Shown here one piece after another: positions 1 through 9,310 of a DNA stretch of 16,016 nucleotides. How positions within the stretch are numbered: the first letter of the stretch is position 1; each line of letters starts with the position of its first letter. Below the pieces are notes generated by a model that did not search any database, was not told the origin of the DNA, and was given only the letters and a program-made list of their open reading frames with translations. The position numbers and the translations under genes are program-made. Source of the DNA: Oscillospiraceae bacterium (lineage in GTDB: Bacteria > Bacillota_A > Clostridia > Oscillospirales > Oscillospiraceae); contig JAFYCC010000050.1 in the NCBI GenBank assembly GCA_017539885.1, positions 1 through 16,016 on the forward strand, in the 5' to 3' direction.

Positions 1-92
1 CCGAGCACCGCCGCGATACGATCCGCGGAAACAGGTTCTCCGGAAGCGAACAGGATCGCTTCGATCGCGCTGTCGAGTTCAAGTTGTTCCAT
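1..92 (-). CDS. scpB: Segregation and condensation protein B, N-terminal fragment (cut by window edge)
   Basis: The minus strand opens with ATG at 92 and reads MEQLELDSAIEAILFASGEP followed by VSADRIAAVLG to the window edge. The AIEAILFASGEPVS pattern is the classic N-terminus of ScpB, the winged-helix partner of ScpA in the SMC condensin. An AAGGGG ribosome binding site (102-107) lies 9 nt upstream, inside scpA. The gene overlaps the end of scpA by 14 nt. Only 30 codons are visible, but motif and position agree, so the call is secure despite the truncation. Confidence 0.92.
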   Translation of the reverse strand, partial: MEQLELDSAIEAILFASGEPVSADRIAAVL

Positions 93-897
93 CTTGTTTT
101 TCCCCTTCGTCACGGGCGTCTATGGTCTCGATCAGCTTCTGCGCGTCCGCATCCTCCGTCAGCGACACGGAGAAGCCAGCCTCAGAAGCCGCGATCTTCA
201 GTCCGCCCGCCGCGCACATTTCCAAGACCGACAGGAAAGTCGCCACGAGCTCGCTTCTGTCGGCAGTCTCGGCAAACAGTGCCTGCAGGGTGAGCGTACC
301 GTATTCCTGAAGCAGAGCCACGATCTCACGGCTTTTGGTGCGCACGGCATAGACGATCCGTTTCGGAATATACTGACGAGGCTCGACCGTTTCCGGATTC
401 TGTGCGCCGCGTGCAAGCATGTCCGCGACAGCGCCGAGCAGCTCGTACGGCTCATGTCTGTATTGATACTGCTGTTTCGGCAGCGGTTCCGGCAGACGTG
501 AGAAATACTGCAGCCCGATCCGGGTCATACGGTCGAATTCTCCGGTCACCTGCTTGATGCCGGCGTAGGCGTCCCTGCTTTTGAGCTGCTCAAGTGAAGC
601 GATCAGCGCATCCAGTTCGGAGATCTCCTCATCCTCGCCGGCAAGAAGCGTGCGCGTCTTCAGGTACAGCAGGTGCGAAGCCATTTGAATGAACTCCGAG
701 GCGACTTCCAGATCCATGGACTGCATCTTTTCGATCTGTTCAAGATACTGATCGAGGATCAGGGATATCTGGATGTCACGGATCTCGATTTTATTTTTGG
801 AGAGCAGTACGAGGATCAGATTCAGCGGTCCTTCGAAGTCCTGATAATCCGATTCCGACTTTATGACGCCCTCCAGGCGGTATGTCATATTTTCCAT
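79..897 (-). CDS. scpA: Segregation and condensation protein A
   Basis: Kleisin subunit of the bacterial SMC-ScpAB condensin, which bridges the SMC heads and binds ScpB during chromosome segregation. The 272-residue protein has the N-terminal signature FEGPLNLILVLL (about residues 21-32), close to the usual FEGPLDLLL, followed by the helical region DLEVASEFIQMASHLLYLKTRTLL. The middle is a flexible, poorly conserved linker, and the C-terminal part (from about residue 185) has the winged-helix pattern that contacts the SMC head. The start is 1 nt after the M50 stop and has no clear ribosome binding site of its own, consistent with coupling; a second ATG three codons later is an alternative start. 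Its end overlaps scpB by 14 nt. Confidence 0.95.
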   Translation of the reverse strand: MENMTYRLEGVIKSESDYQDFEGPLNLILVLLSKNKIEIRDIQISLILDQYLEQIEKMQSMDLEVASEFIQMASHLLYLKTRTLLAGEDEEISELDALIASLEQLKSRDAYAGIKQVTGEFDRMTRIGLQYFSRLPEPLPKQQYQYRHEPYELLGAVADMLARGAQNPETVEPRQYIPKRIVYAVRTKSREIVALLQEYGTLTLQALFAETADRSELVATFLSVLEMCAAGGLKIAASEAGFSVSLTEDADAQKLIETIDARDEGEKQDGTT

Positions 898-898
898 A

Positions 899-1582
899 TC
901 AGATCACTTTATCCGCAAGAAGGAAGCCCCACTTCGCGAAACACCAGAATTTGGAGAAGACCCAGGAAGTCGCGGCGCCGAGCGGTCTTCCGAGAAGATT
1001 CGTCGCAACGAGTATCAGCAGCAGGATCATGCCGTAACGTTCATATCGAAGAACGAATCGGTATGCGTTCTCCGGAAGGAGCGAAAACAGGATCTTGCTC
1101 CCGTCGAGAGGCGGTACGGGGATGATATTGAAGATCGCGAGAGCGATACTGAGAGAGGCGACTGTCAGAATAAGATCCAGCACGATGTCTCCGATGCCGC
1201 CGCCGCTGAGGGGAATAAGCAGAGCGCCGTACAGGAACAGTGCAAGGACCGCCATCAGCAGATTGGAAAGCGGACCGGCAAGCGCGACGAATGCCATATC
1301 CCGCTTGGGATTGCGCAGCCTGTTCATGTTCACCGGAACGGGCTTCGCCCACCCGAAACGGAACAGGACCATCATGATCAGTCCCATAACGTCGATATGC
1401 TTGAGCGGATTCAGTGTAAGCCTTCCCGCGCGTTTCGCTGTGTCGTCACCCAGCCTGTAAGCCGTCAGTCCGTGACAAAGCTCATGTATCGTGATGCACA
1501 GCAAAGCAGGAATGACTCGAAGCAGCATGTCGGAAAGCACAGACCAGTCCAGTCCGTTCCAGATACTTTTAAAGCTCCCCAA
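899..1582 (-). CDS. Site-2 protease family protein (peptidase M50)
   Basis: A 227-residue intramembrane zinc metalloprotease. The HExxH motif is HELCH (33-37) in the first hydrophobic segment; the third zinc ligand is the Asp of NIIPVPPLDG (Asp160); AGPLSN (102-107) is also typical. Several hydrophobic segments (about 18-37, 95-125, 132-155 and 185-200) make it an integral membrane protein. There is no PDZ or CBS domain, so it belongs to the small, stand-alone M50B type rather than RseP or SpoIVFB-like forms with extra domains. The substrate is unknown. It uses a TTG start with a strong GGAGG site. Its TGA is separated from the scpA ATG by one base, so the two are probably translationally coupled; from memory, this pairing with scpA-scpB recurs in Clostridia. 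Confidence 0.93.
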   Translation of the reverse strand: MGSFKSIWNGLDWSVLSDMLLRVIPALLCITIHELCHGLTAYRLGDDTAKRAGRLTLNPLKHIDVMGLIMMVLFRFGWAKPVPVNMNRLRNPKRDMAFVALAGPLSNLLMAVLALFLYGALLIPLSGGGIGDIVLDLILTVASLSIALAIFNIIPVPPLDGSKILFSLLPENAYRFVLRYERYGMILLLILVATNLLGRPLGAATSWVFSKFWCFAKWGFLLADKVI

Positions 1583-1589
1583 ATCTCTT

Positions 1590-1594
1590 CCTCC
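1590..1594 (-). promoter_or_regulatory. Ribosome binding site supporting a TTG start for the M50 protease
   Basis: GGAGG on the minus strand lies 7 nt before the TTG at 1582. The next in-frame ATG is codon 19, which would remove part of the N-terminal region, so the TTG start is preferred. Confidence 0.75.
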
Positions 1595-1644
1595 GCATGC
1601 TCCCGCAACACATCCGTTTCAAGGCGCTGATATCATGAACGCGT

Positions 1645-2817
1645 TCAGATGCGCGCGACGCCTGTATCCCGCGCAGCCTGCGCGACGGCAGCGGCGACAG
1701 CCTTCGCCACACGCGGGTCGAGTGCCGACGGGATGATGTACTCGGCGCTGAGTTTGTCTCCGACCAGAGCAGCAAGCGCGTCCGCCGCAGCGATCTTCAT
1801 CTCTTCATTGATGTCAGAAGCGCGAACATCGAAGGCGCCGCGGAAAACGCCGGGAAACGCGAGCACATTGTTGATCTGGTTCGGATAATCGCTCCGCCCC
1901 GTCGCAACGACAGCCGCGCCTCCTGCTTTCGCATCTTCAGGAAAGATCTCAGGCGTAGGATTCGCGCAAGCAAAGACGACAGCGTCCCTGGCCATCGTAC
2001 GGACCATCTCCGTAGTGAGAACGCCGGGCGACGAAACGCCTATGAAAGCGTCCGCGCCAACGACCGCATCGGCAAGCCTGCCCTGAATGCAGCGGGGATT
2101 CGTAATGCGTGCCATTTCCTCCTTCACGGGGTTCATGCCGTTCTCACGTCCGATATAGATCGCGCCGCTGCGGTCACAGAGCGTGACATCTTTCGCGCCG
2201 GCCGAAAGCAGCAGCCGGCAGATAGATATAGCAGCCGCGCCGGCTCCGCTGATGACGATCTTGGCTCCGTCAAGTGTTTTGCCGACGACTTTAAGCGCGT
2301 TTCGCATACCCGCAAGCGTGATGATCGCCGTTCCGTGCTGATCATCATGAAAGATCGGAATGTCGCAGCTGGCCTTGAGCTTCTTCTCGATCTCAAAGCA
2401 GCGCGGTGCAGATATGTCCTCCAGATTGATGCCACCGAAGCTGCCGGAAATGAGTGTCACTGCGTTTACAAAGCTGTCCACGTCTTTCGTCTTGACGCAG
2501 AGCGGGATCGCGTCAACGTCACCGAAGCTCTTGAACAGAACGCACTTTCCCTCCATGACAGGCATGCCCGCCTCAGGCCCGATATCTCCGAGGCCGAGAA
2601 CGGCGCTTCCGTCGGTGATCACCGCGCAGAGATTCCATCTGCGCGTGAGCTCATAGCTCTTGGAAATATCTTTCTGAATCTCCAGGCACGGCTGCGCTAC
2701 GCCGGGCGTATACGCAAGGGAAAGATCCTCCCTCGTCTTTACCGGCACTCTGGAAATGACTTCGATCTTGCCCTTTGACGCATAATGCAGCGCCAGACTC
2801 TGTTCAGCGGTCGTCAT
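1645..2817 (-). CDS. Malic enzyme (NAD(P)-dependent malate dehydrogenase, decarboxylating), short form
   Basis: Oxidatively decarboxylates malate to pyruvate and CO2, reducing NAD(P). The 390-residue protein is the short bacterial form without the C-terminal phosphotransacetylase-like domain of MaeB. Motifs in order: LAYTPGVAQPC with the catalytic Tyr (residue 36), TDGSAVLGLGDIGPEAGMPVMEGK with the catalytic Lys at 91, NLEDISAP and FHDDQHGTA with the metal-binding acidic residues, and the Rossmann loop ISGAGAAAISI. I cannot decide NAD versus NADP from sequence. The start MTTAEQSL at 2817 has AGAGG about 9 nt upstream and lies 13 nt after engB; the longer frame reaching 3018 only shadows engB. 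The M50 protease gene follows after 62 nt. Its metabolic role among ribosome-assembly and proteolysis genes is unexplained. Confidence 0.94.
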   Translation of the reverse strand: MTTAEQSLALHYASKGKIEVISRVPVKTREDLSLAYTPGVAQPCLEIQKDISKSYELTRRWNLCAVITDGSAVLGLGDIGPEAGMPVMEGKCVLFKSFGDVDAIPLCVKTKDVDSFVNAVTLISGSFGGINLEDISAPRCFEIEKKLKASCDIPIFHDDQHGTAIITLAGMRNALKVVGKTLDGAKIVISGAGAAAISICRLLLSAGAKDVTLCDRSGAIYIGRENGMNPVKEEMARITNPRCIQGRLADAVVGADAFIGVSSPGVLTTEMVRTMARDAVVFACANPTPEIFPEDAKAGGAAVVATGRSDYPNQINNVLAFPGVFRGAFDVRASDINEEMKIAAADALAALVGDKLSAEYIIPSALDPRVAKAVAAAVAQAARDTGVARI

Positions 2818-2830
2818 ATACTCTTCCCTC

Positions 2831-3433
2831 TCAGTTCTGTATATCGATTTGTTCCGCCGCCGTTTCAACACGGCGCAGAAGTTCCTCTCTTCCGGTCCCT
2901 TTCTCCGCCGAGAACGCGATGAGCTCGATCTCATCCGGCAGTTCAAGCGTGGCGCGAATGACTGAAAGGTTCGGTTCGATCTCGCTGCGTTTGAGCTTAT
3001 CGCATTTATTCGCGACAATGAGATAAGGATAACCCGCGTCCCGGAAAAACTGTGCCATGATCACGTCGTTCTCCGTCGGCTTGTGTCTAGCGTCGACGAT
3101 CATCACGCCGAGAGCGAAGCCCTCCGGACGAGCAAAGAAAGACTCCATCAGCTTTGCCCAGCGATCCCTCTCTGAAGCGGACACCTTTGCGTACCCGTAT
3201 CCGGGAAGATCGACGAAATAGGCTTTCTCATCGATGAGGAAATAATTAACGTGTACCGTTTTCCCGGGCGAAGCACCGACTCGCGCAAAGTTTTTCCGGT
3301 TGAGCAGGCGGTTGATCACGGAGGATTTACCGACGTTGGACTTTCCTGCAAATACGATGGATGGCCTCGTATCCTTCAGGAAACCGCCCGCAGTCGCGGC
3401 GGATTTCACAAAGACTGCATTATGCAGATTCAT
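2831..3433 (-). CDS. engB: Ribosome biogenesis GTP-binding protein EngB (YsxC/YihA)
   Basis: Essential GTPase family needed for assembly of the 50S ribosomal subunit. The 200-residue protein is the usual length and shows G1 GKSNVGKSS (30-38), G2 region PGKTVHVNYF, G3 DLPGYGYAKV, G4 NKCDKLK and G5 FSAEKGTG. The gene begins 8 nt after the lon stop, and the AGGAG ribosome binding site overlaps the lon TAG, so translation is probably coupled. A malic enzyme gene starts 13 nt after its stop. Every diagnostic motif is present and the context matches lonA-ysxC in Bacillus, so the call is very secure. Confidence 0.97.
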   Translation of the reverse strand: MNLHNAVFVKSAATAGGFLKDTRPSIVFAGKSNVGKSSVINRLLNRKNFARVGASPGKTVHVNYFLIDEKAYFVDLPGYGYAKVSASERDRWAKLMESFFARPEGFALGVMIVDARHKPTENDVIMAQFFRDAGYPYLIVANKCDKLKRSEIEPNLSVIRATLELPDEIELIAFSAEKGTGREELLRRVETAAEQIDIQN

Positions 3434-3441
3434 ATCGGCTC

Positions 3442-5886
3442 CTACTGCCGCAGCGACGGGCCGAGTTTCGGCACCGGCTGCGGAACGGGCAACTCACTGT
3501 CGCCGTCGCTGAACGTCTGTGCTTCCGGCAGCGGGCTCGGCAGGCGAGTCAGCGCGACTTCGAGGATATCGTCCACGTGTTCCGCCGTTACAAATTTCAG
3601 CTCACGCCGCACCGTCTGGTCGATCTCTTCAAGATCCTTCTCGTTCTCTGCAGGTATGATCACCGTATGAACTCCCGCACGAAGCGCCGCCATGGTCTTT
3701 TCCTTCAGGCCTCCGATCGGGAGGATGCGCCCGCGCAGGCTGATCTCTCCGGTCATGGCCAGATCTCTGCGCACGGGGATCCCGGTAAGCGCGGAGATCA
3801 GTCCGACGCACATCGTGATGCCGGCTGACGGCCCGTCCTTCGGCACGGCGCCTTCCGGGAAATGGATATGGATATCCTTCGTCTTATAGAAATCAGGATC
3901 GATGCCGAGCTGCCGGGCGCGGCTGCGCACATAGGACATGCCGGCCTTCGCCGATTCCTTCATCACATCTCCGAGATTGCCGGTCAGTTCGATCTTTCCG
4001 GTGCCCTCCATTACGCCGACTTCTACCTCAAGGATCTCGCCGCCGACGCTCGTCCACGCAAGGCCGCGCACGAGGCCGACCTCGTCCCTGTCAGAACCGT
4101 AGTTCTCCTTATATCTCGGTACGCCGAGATAGGGTTCCAGCATACCTGTGCGCAGGGATACGACCGTTTTGGGGTCCTCTGCCACGGCTCTTGCCGTACG
4201 CCGGCAGATCTGCGCGAGCTCGCGTTCGAGCACACGAACGCCGGATTCCCGCGTATAATTCGTGATCACCTCACGGATCGCATCGTCGGAAACACGCAGC
4301 TGTTTTGCCGTCAGGCCATGCTTCTTCCTCTGCTTCGGGAGAAGATGCTTTTTGGCGATCTGCAGCTTTTCTTCGTCCGTATAGCTGTCAAGCGTAATGA
4401 CCTCCATACGGTCGAGCAGTGCGCGCGGAATCGTATCCGTCGTGTTGGCAGTCGTGATGAAAAGGGTGTCGGACAGATCGAACGGGATCTCAAGATAATG
4501 ATCGCGGAATGTGGAATTCTGTTCCGTATCCAGCGCTTCAAGCAGCGCCGCGGAAGGATCTCCGCGATAATCGCTGCCGAGCTTGTCGATCTCGTCGAGC
4601 ACAAGCACCGGATTGCGGCTGTTCGCCTGCTGGATCGCAGCGATGATTCGCCCCGGCATTGCGCCGACGTATGTCTTGCGGTGTCCGCGAATCTCGGACT
4701 CGTCATGTACGCCGCCGAGAGAAATACGCGCGAGCTTGCGGTTCATGGCGCGTGCAAGGCTCATGGCTACGCTCGTTTTGCCGACTCCCGGGGGCCCGAC
4801 GAGGCATATGACACCGCCCTTGACGTCCGGCGTAAGCTGCTTGACGGCCAGGAACTCAAGAATGCGGTCCTTGACCTTATCCAGACCGTAGTGGTCAGCA
4901 TCAAGAATACGCTTAGCCTTCGCGATATCGATGGTCTCTTTCGTCATGCGCTTCCAGGGAAGCTCGGTAACGATGTCAAGATACGTGCGCAGAACAGCCG
5001 CCTCAGACGAGCCGAAAGGCTGTTTGCTCAGACGCGTGACCTCTTTGAGCAGCTTCGTTTCCGTATCGCTGTCAAAGCCCAGAGAACGGATCTTATCGCG
5101 ATAGGCGTCCATTTCGCTTTGCGGGTCTTCCTCTTCGCCGAGCTCCGCCTGGATCGTCTTGAGCTGCTCACGCAGATAGAAATCCCGATGGTTCTGATTG
5201 ATCTGATTTTGCGTGCTCTCCTGCAGATCACGGCTGACTTTCAGCACGCCGATCTCATGCGTGAGCAGACGGTTGACGAGCTGAAGACGGCTGACAGGGC
5301 GCAGCTCCTCCAGAACGAGCTGTTTGTTCGCAAACCGCAGAAAGATGTTCTGCGTGATATAATCGGCAAGATAACCCGGATCCGACGCGCCTACGACGTG
5401 TACAAGCGTCTCCGGAGTTATATTTCCGGACAGATGCGCATACTGGTCGAACAGCGCAGCGCTCTGACGCAGCAGCGCTTCGACTTTGGCCTTGCCATGC
5501 CGGGTCTCGACATCGGAAAGGACCTCGATCTCAGCCCGAATGAAATCGTTTTCCATTCTGGCATTCACAATCCTGCCGCGCGAAATGCCCTGCACCATGG
5601 CTCTCGCCGTGTGACCGCCCGGAATGCGAAGCTGCTGCCGCATCCGGCATACGACGCCGACCTGATACAGATCGGTCGTATCCGGCGTTTCCGTGGTTAT
5701 GTCTTTCTGCGTTGTCAGAAAGATCAGTCGCTCTCCGTTCATCGCGGCATTCAGCGCCGCGACCGAGAACGGACGCTCCACGTCAAAGCTTAAGAGCATG
5801 CCGGGAAAAGCCGTCATACCGCGCAGCGGCAGCAACGGCATCTCGATCCGGATGCCAGGGGTTACAAGTTTTTCCTGATTATCCAT
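3442..5886 (-). CDS. lon: Endopeptidase La (Lon protease)
   Basis: Cytoplasmic AAA+ serine protease that degrades misfolded and regulatory proteins. The 814-residue protein has the usual LonA layout: an N-terminal substrate-recognition domain starting MPLLPLRGMTAFPG, a helical linker with NQINQNHRDFYLREQLKTI, an AAA+ module with Walker A GPPGVGKT (364-371) and Walker B LVLDEIDKLG, and a C-terminal protease domain with the Ser-Lys dyad in DGPSAGIT (Ser687) and GGLKEK (second Lys, 730), 43 residues apart as in Escherichia coli. There is no membrane insertion, so it is LonA rather than LonB. The start is set by AGGAG 5 nt upstream. engB begins 8 nt after the stop, the same neighbour as in Bacillus subtilis (lonA-ysxC). 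No convincing promoter lies between the clpX hairpin and this gene. Confidence 0.97.
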   Translation of the reverse strand: MDNQEKLVTPGIRIEMPLLPLRGMTAFPGMLLSFDVERPFSVAALNAAMNGERLIFLTTQKDITTETPDTTDLYQVGVVCRMRQQLRIPGGHTARAMVQGISRGRIVNARMENDFIRAEIEVLSDVETRHGKAKVEALLRQSAALFDQYAHLSGNITPETLVHVVGASDPGYLADYITQNIFLRFANKQLVLEELRPVSRLQLVNRLLTHEIGVLKVSRDLQESTQNQINQNHRDFYLREQLKTIQAELGEEEDPQSEMDAYRDKIRSLGFDSDTETKLLKEVTRLSKQPFGSSEAAVLRTYLDIVTELPWKRMTKETIDIAKAKRILDADHYGLDKVKDRILEFLAVKQLTPDVKGGVICLVGPPGVGKTSVAMSLARAMNRKLARISLGGVHDESEIRGHRKTYVGAMPGRIIAAIQQANSRNPVLVLDEIDKLGSDYRGDPSAALLEALDTEQNSTFRDHYLEIPFDLSDTLFITTANTTDTIPRALLDRMEVITLDSYTDEEKLQIAKKHLLPKQRKKHGLTAKQLRVSDDAIREVITNYTRESGVRVLERELAQICRRTARAVAEDPKTVVSLRTGMLEPYLGVPRYKENYGSDRDEVGLVRGLAWTSVGGEILEVEVGVMEGTGKIELTGNLGDVMKESAKAGMSYVRSRARQLGIDPDFYKTKDIHIHFPEGAVPKDGPSAGITMCVGLISALTGIPVRRDLAMTGEISLRGRILPIGGLKEKTMAALRAGVHTVIIPAENEKDLEEIDQTVRRELKFVTAEHVDDILEVALTRLPSPLPEAQTFSDGDSELPVPQPVPKLGPSLRQ

Positions 5887-5891
5887 AAGAT

Positions 5892-5896
5892 CTCCT
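5892..5896 (-). promoter_or_regulatory. Ribosome binding site deciding the lon start
   Basis: AGGAG on the minus strand lies 5 nt before the ATG at 5886. The longer frame would begin with a TTG at 5907 and contain this site within its coding sequence, so 5886 is preferred. Confidence 0.8.
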
Positions 5897-5925
5897 AAAA
5901 GGAACAAAGGCCTATTCGGAAAATC

Positions 5926-5951
5926 CGAGCCGCACGAAACCGTGCGGCTCG
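5926..5951 (-). terminator. Probable terminator between clpX and lon
   Basis: An 11-bp GC-rich stem (CGAGCCGCACG at 5926-5936 with CGTGCGGCTCG at 5941-5951) with a 4-nt loop begins 8 nt after the clpX stop. On the minus strand it is followed by GATTTTCC, a short T-run. It resembles an intrinsic terminator with a weak tail, so partial read-through into lon is possible. Confidence 0.7.
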
Positions 5952-5958
5952 AAAACGA

Positions 5959-7227
<1,269 letters not shown>

Positions 7228-7249
7228 TCTGTCTTCCTTCTGCGAAAAA

Positions 7250-7831
7250 TTATCTCTTGTAGATCACTTTGTCGATCAGGCCGTATTCTTTCGCCTCTTC
7301 CGCCGACATGAAATTGTCGCGCTCGCAGGCAGCCGTGATCTCCTCAACGCTGCGTCCGGTGTTGTCCGCGAGGATCTGGTTCATGCGCTTCTTGATCGTT
7401 TCCAGACGCTTGAGATGGATCGCCATGTCGGTGATCTGCCCCTGAGTTCCCGCGGAGGGCTGGTGGATCATGATCTCGGAGTTGGGCAGCGCGAGACGCT
7501 TGCCCTTGGCCCCGGCGGACAGAAGGAACGCGCCCATGCTCGCAGCGAGGCCGACACAGATCGTGCTCACGTCGCACTTGACGTACTGCATCGTGTCATA
7601 GATCGCCATGCCCGCGGTAACGCTGCCGCCGGGGCTGTTGATATAAAACTGGATATCCTTATCGGGATCCTGAGATTCCAGATACAGCAGCTGCGCCACG
7701 ACCAGGCTCGCCGTCGTATCGTTGACTTCCTCGGACAGCATGATGATGCGGTCGTTCAGAAGACGTGAGAAAATATCGTAAGAGCGCTCCCCGCGGGAGG
7801 TCTGCTCAACGACATATGGTACCAGACTCAT
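7250..7831 (-). CDS. clpP: ATP-dependent Clp protease proteolytic subunit
   Basis: Forms the barrel-shaped serine protease that degrades proteins fed by ClpX or ClpC/ClpA. The 193-residue protein is the usual length and begins [25 protein letters not shown] as in active ClpP1-type enzymes. The catalytic triad is visible: Ser in [11 protein letters not shown], His in MIHQPSAG and Asp in ERDNFMSA; the INSPGGSV oxyanion-hole motif is also intact. AAGGAG lies 10 nt upstream of the ATG. It follows tig by 80 nt and precedes clpX by 22 nt, so the protease and its unfoldase are made from one transcript. No CtsR-type heptamer direct repeat or CIRCE inverted repeat is visible upstream. Confidence 0.97.
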   Translation of the reverse strand: MSLVPYVVEQTSRGERSYDIFSRLLNDRIIMLSEEVNDTTASLVVAQLLYLESQDPDKDIQFYINSPGGSVTAGMAIYDTMQYVKCDVSTICVGLAASMGAFLLSAGAKGKRLALPNSEIMIHQPSAGTQGQITDMAIHLKRLETIKKRMNQILADNTGRSVEEITAACERDNFMSAEEAKEYGLIDKVIYKR

Positions 7832-7859
7832 AAATGATTAACTCCTTTTCAGTGGTTTC

Positions 7860-7896
7860 GCGGCGCTGATGCCGCACAGTTGTCTGAAGAGTGCGG
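7860..7896 (-). promoter_or_regulatory. Competing small hairpins between tig and clpP
   Basis: GTGCGG (7891-7896) can pair with CCGCAC (7872-7877), or GCCGC (7871-7875) can pair with GCGGC (7860-7864); the two stems share bases and so exclude each other. The downstream one is about 12 nt upstream of the clpP ribosome binding site AAGGAG (7842-7847). Neither is followed by a T-run. This is a weak candidate for RNA processing or translation control. Confidence 0.25.
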
Positions 7897-7911
7897 GCGG
7901 AAACCGGAAGA

Positions 7912-9228
7912 TTATTCCGCGCTCTCCTCCTTGGGCTCTTCGGCGGGCTTGGGCTCCGTCACGATCGCGCTCTCGCAGATCAGATCGGCGGCCTTGCGCT
8001 CAAGGATATCCTTGCGCAGGTTCTCGACCGGAACAGCAGCGCGGACTTCCTCGATCCCGAGCTTGTATGCATCGGCCATCTTCTGAAGCTCGCTCTCGAT
8101 ATCCTCGTCCGTCACTTCGAAGCCCTCGGCCTCGGCGACGGCGTCGAGCATCAGGTTCACGCGGAGCTGACGTGCGGCGGACGGACGCGTGTTCATGCGG
8201 AAGTTTTCCATATCCATGCCCATCATGGCGAGGTACTGTTCAAGCTCGATGCCCTGGTTCATCAGGCTGTTGGCATAGTCGCGGATCATGATCTCGTGCT
8301 GCTCGTCGACCATAGCCTCTGGGATCTCCACGGTGATCAGTTCTGCGGCCTTGCTCAGCACGGCATCGCGGAAGGCGCGCTCGACGGTCTTCTCGCGAGT
8401 CTCCTGCAGATTCTTGCGGATGCTCTCACGGTATTCCGCAAGCGTATCGAACTCGCTGACGTCTTTTGCGAACTCATCGTCGAGCTCAGGCAGGATGTTC
8501 TCCTTGACCTCGTGGCACTTGACGTGGAAGACAGCGGGCTTACCGGCGAGATCCGCGTGATACTCCTCGGGGAACGTGACGTCGATGTCCTTCTCCTCAC
8601 CGGCGCTCATGCCGGCAACCTGCTCCTCAAAGCCGGGGATAAAGGAGTGGCTGCCGAGAGCCAGGCTGTGGTTCTCGCCCTTGCCGCCGTCGAACGGCAC
8701 ACCGTCAAGAAAGCCCTCGAAGTCGATCACCGCGGTGTCGCCCATAGCGGCGGGACGCTCGGCAGTCATGATGCGGGCGTTGCGCTTCTGAACACGCGCG
8801 ATCTCCGCATCGACCTCGGCGTCCGTGATCTCGACCTTCTCACGCTCGACCTCAAGGCCCTTGTACTGGCCGAGGGTAACGGGCGGATAGAGCGCGACTT
8901 CAAAGCTGAGCGTCAGAACCTTCTCGTCGGAAACGTCCATATCCTTGATCGTGGGGCGGCCGACCGTATCGAGTTTCTCCTGCTCCACGGCAAAAGCGAG
9001 CGCATCGGGAGCGATCTCATTGATGGCCTCGTCGTAAAAGACGTCCTTGCCGTACATGCCCTCGATCACCATGCGCGGAGCCTTGCCCTTGCGGAAGCCG
9101 GGAACCGAGATCTGCTTTCTATTCTTGAGAAAAGCCTTGTTGACAGCGGCCTCGAAGGCAGCTGCATCGATCTCTACCTCAAATGTGGCGGTATTGTTTT
9201 CTTTCTTTTCAACATTCTTTACGATCAT
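7912..9228 (-). CDS. tig: Trigger factor (ribosome-associated chaperone, peptidyl-prolyl isomerase)
   Basis: Binds ribosomal protein uL23 at the polypeptide exit and chaperones nascent chains. The 438-residue protein has the three expected parts: an N-terminal ribosome-binding domain with the signature GFRKGKAP (residues 44-51), a middle FKBP-type isomerase domain at about 155-240 (AVIDFEGFLDGVPFDGG ... FIPGFEEQVAGM), and a helical C-terminal substrate-binding domain. The acidic tail (EEPKEESAE) is common in the family. The start MIVKNVEKKE at 9228 is chosen because AGGAGG lies 10 nt upstream and trigger factors begin this way; the longer frame from 9303 lies over the leader. It heads a unit with clpP (80 nt downstream) and clpX, the usual clostridial order. 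Confidence 0.96.
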   Translation of the reverse strand: MIVKNVEKKENNTATFEVEIDAAAFEAAVNKAFLKNRKQISVPGFRKGKAPRMVIEGMYGKDVFYDEAINEIAPDALAFAVEQEKLDTVGRPTIKDMDVSDEKVLTLSFEVALYPPVTLGQYKGLEVEREKVEITDAEVDAEIARVQKRNARIMTAERPAAMGDTAVIDFEGFLDGVPFDGGKGENHSLALGSHSFIPGFEEQVAGMSAGEEKDIDVTFPEEYHADLAGKPAVFHVKCHEVKENILPELDDEFAKDVSEFDTLAEYRESIRKNLQETREKTVERAFRDAVLSKAAELITVEIPEAMVDEQHEIMIRDYANSLMNQGIELEQYLAMMGMDMENFRMNTRPSAARQLRVNLMLDAVAEAEGFEVTDEDIESELQKMADAYKLGIEEVRAAVPVENLRKDILERKAADLICESAIVTEPKPAEEPKEESAE

Positions 9229-9251
9229 GGATCCGTTTCCTCCTATTACTA

Positions 9252-9266
9252 TCGGCTCGGAGCCGA
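9252..9266 (-). promoter_or_regulatory. Small GC-rich hairpin in the tig leader
   Basis: TCGGCTC-G-GAGCCGA is a 15-nt palindrome lying 8 nt upstream of the tig ribosome binding site AGGAGG (9239-9244). As RNA it gives a 6-bp stem with a 3-nt loop. It could protect the 5' end of the mRNA or modulate translation; no function is established. Confidence 0.4.
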
Positions 9267-9310
9267 ACATTTTCGTGCATTTGAGTCTATCCCGCAAAAA
9301 CACATCTTAT

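Noticed and set aside
2818..3018. N-terminal extension of the malic enzyme frame by 67 residues
   Set aside because: It overlaps engB entirely, has low-complexity Arg/Ser-rich composition, and the start at 2817 fits the family and has a ribosome binding site.
3862..5793. A 643-codon open frame on the plus strand opposite lon
   Set aside because: It is an antisense shadow of lon, which has every Lon motif intact. The translation is rich in Arg, Leu and Asp, with no recognisable domain.
9229..9303. Longer trigger factor starting at 9303
   Set aside because: The added 25 residues do not resemble the family N-terminus and would translate the leader hairpin and ribosome binding site.
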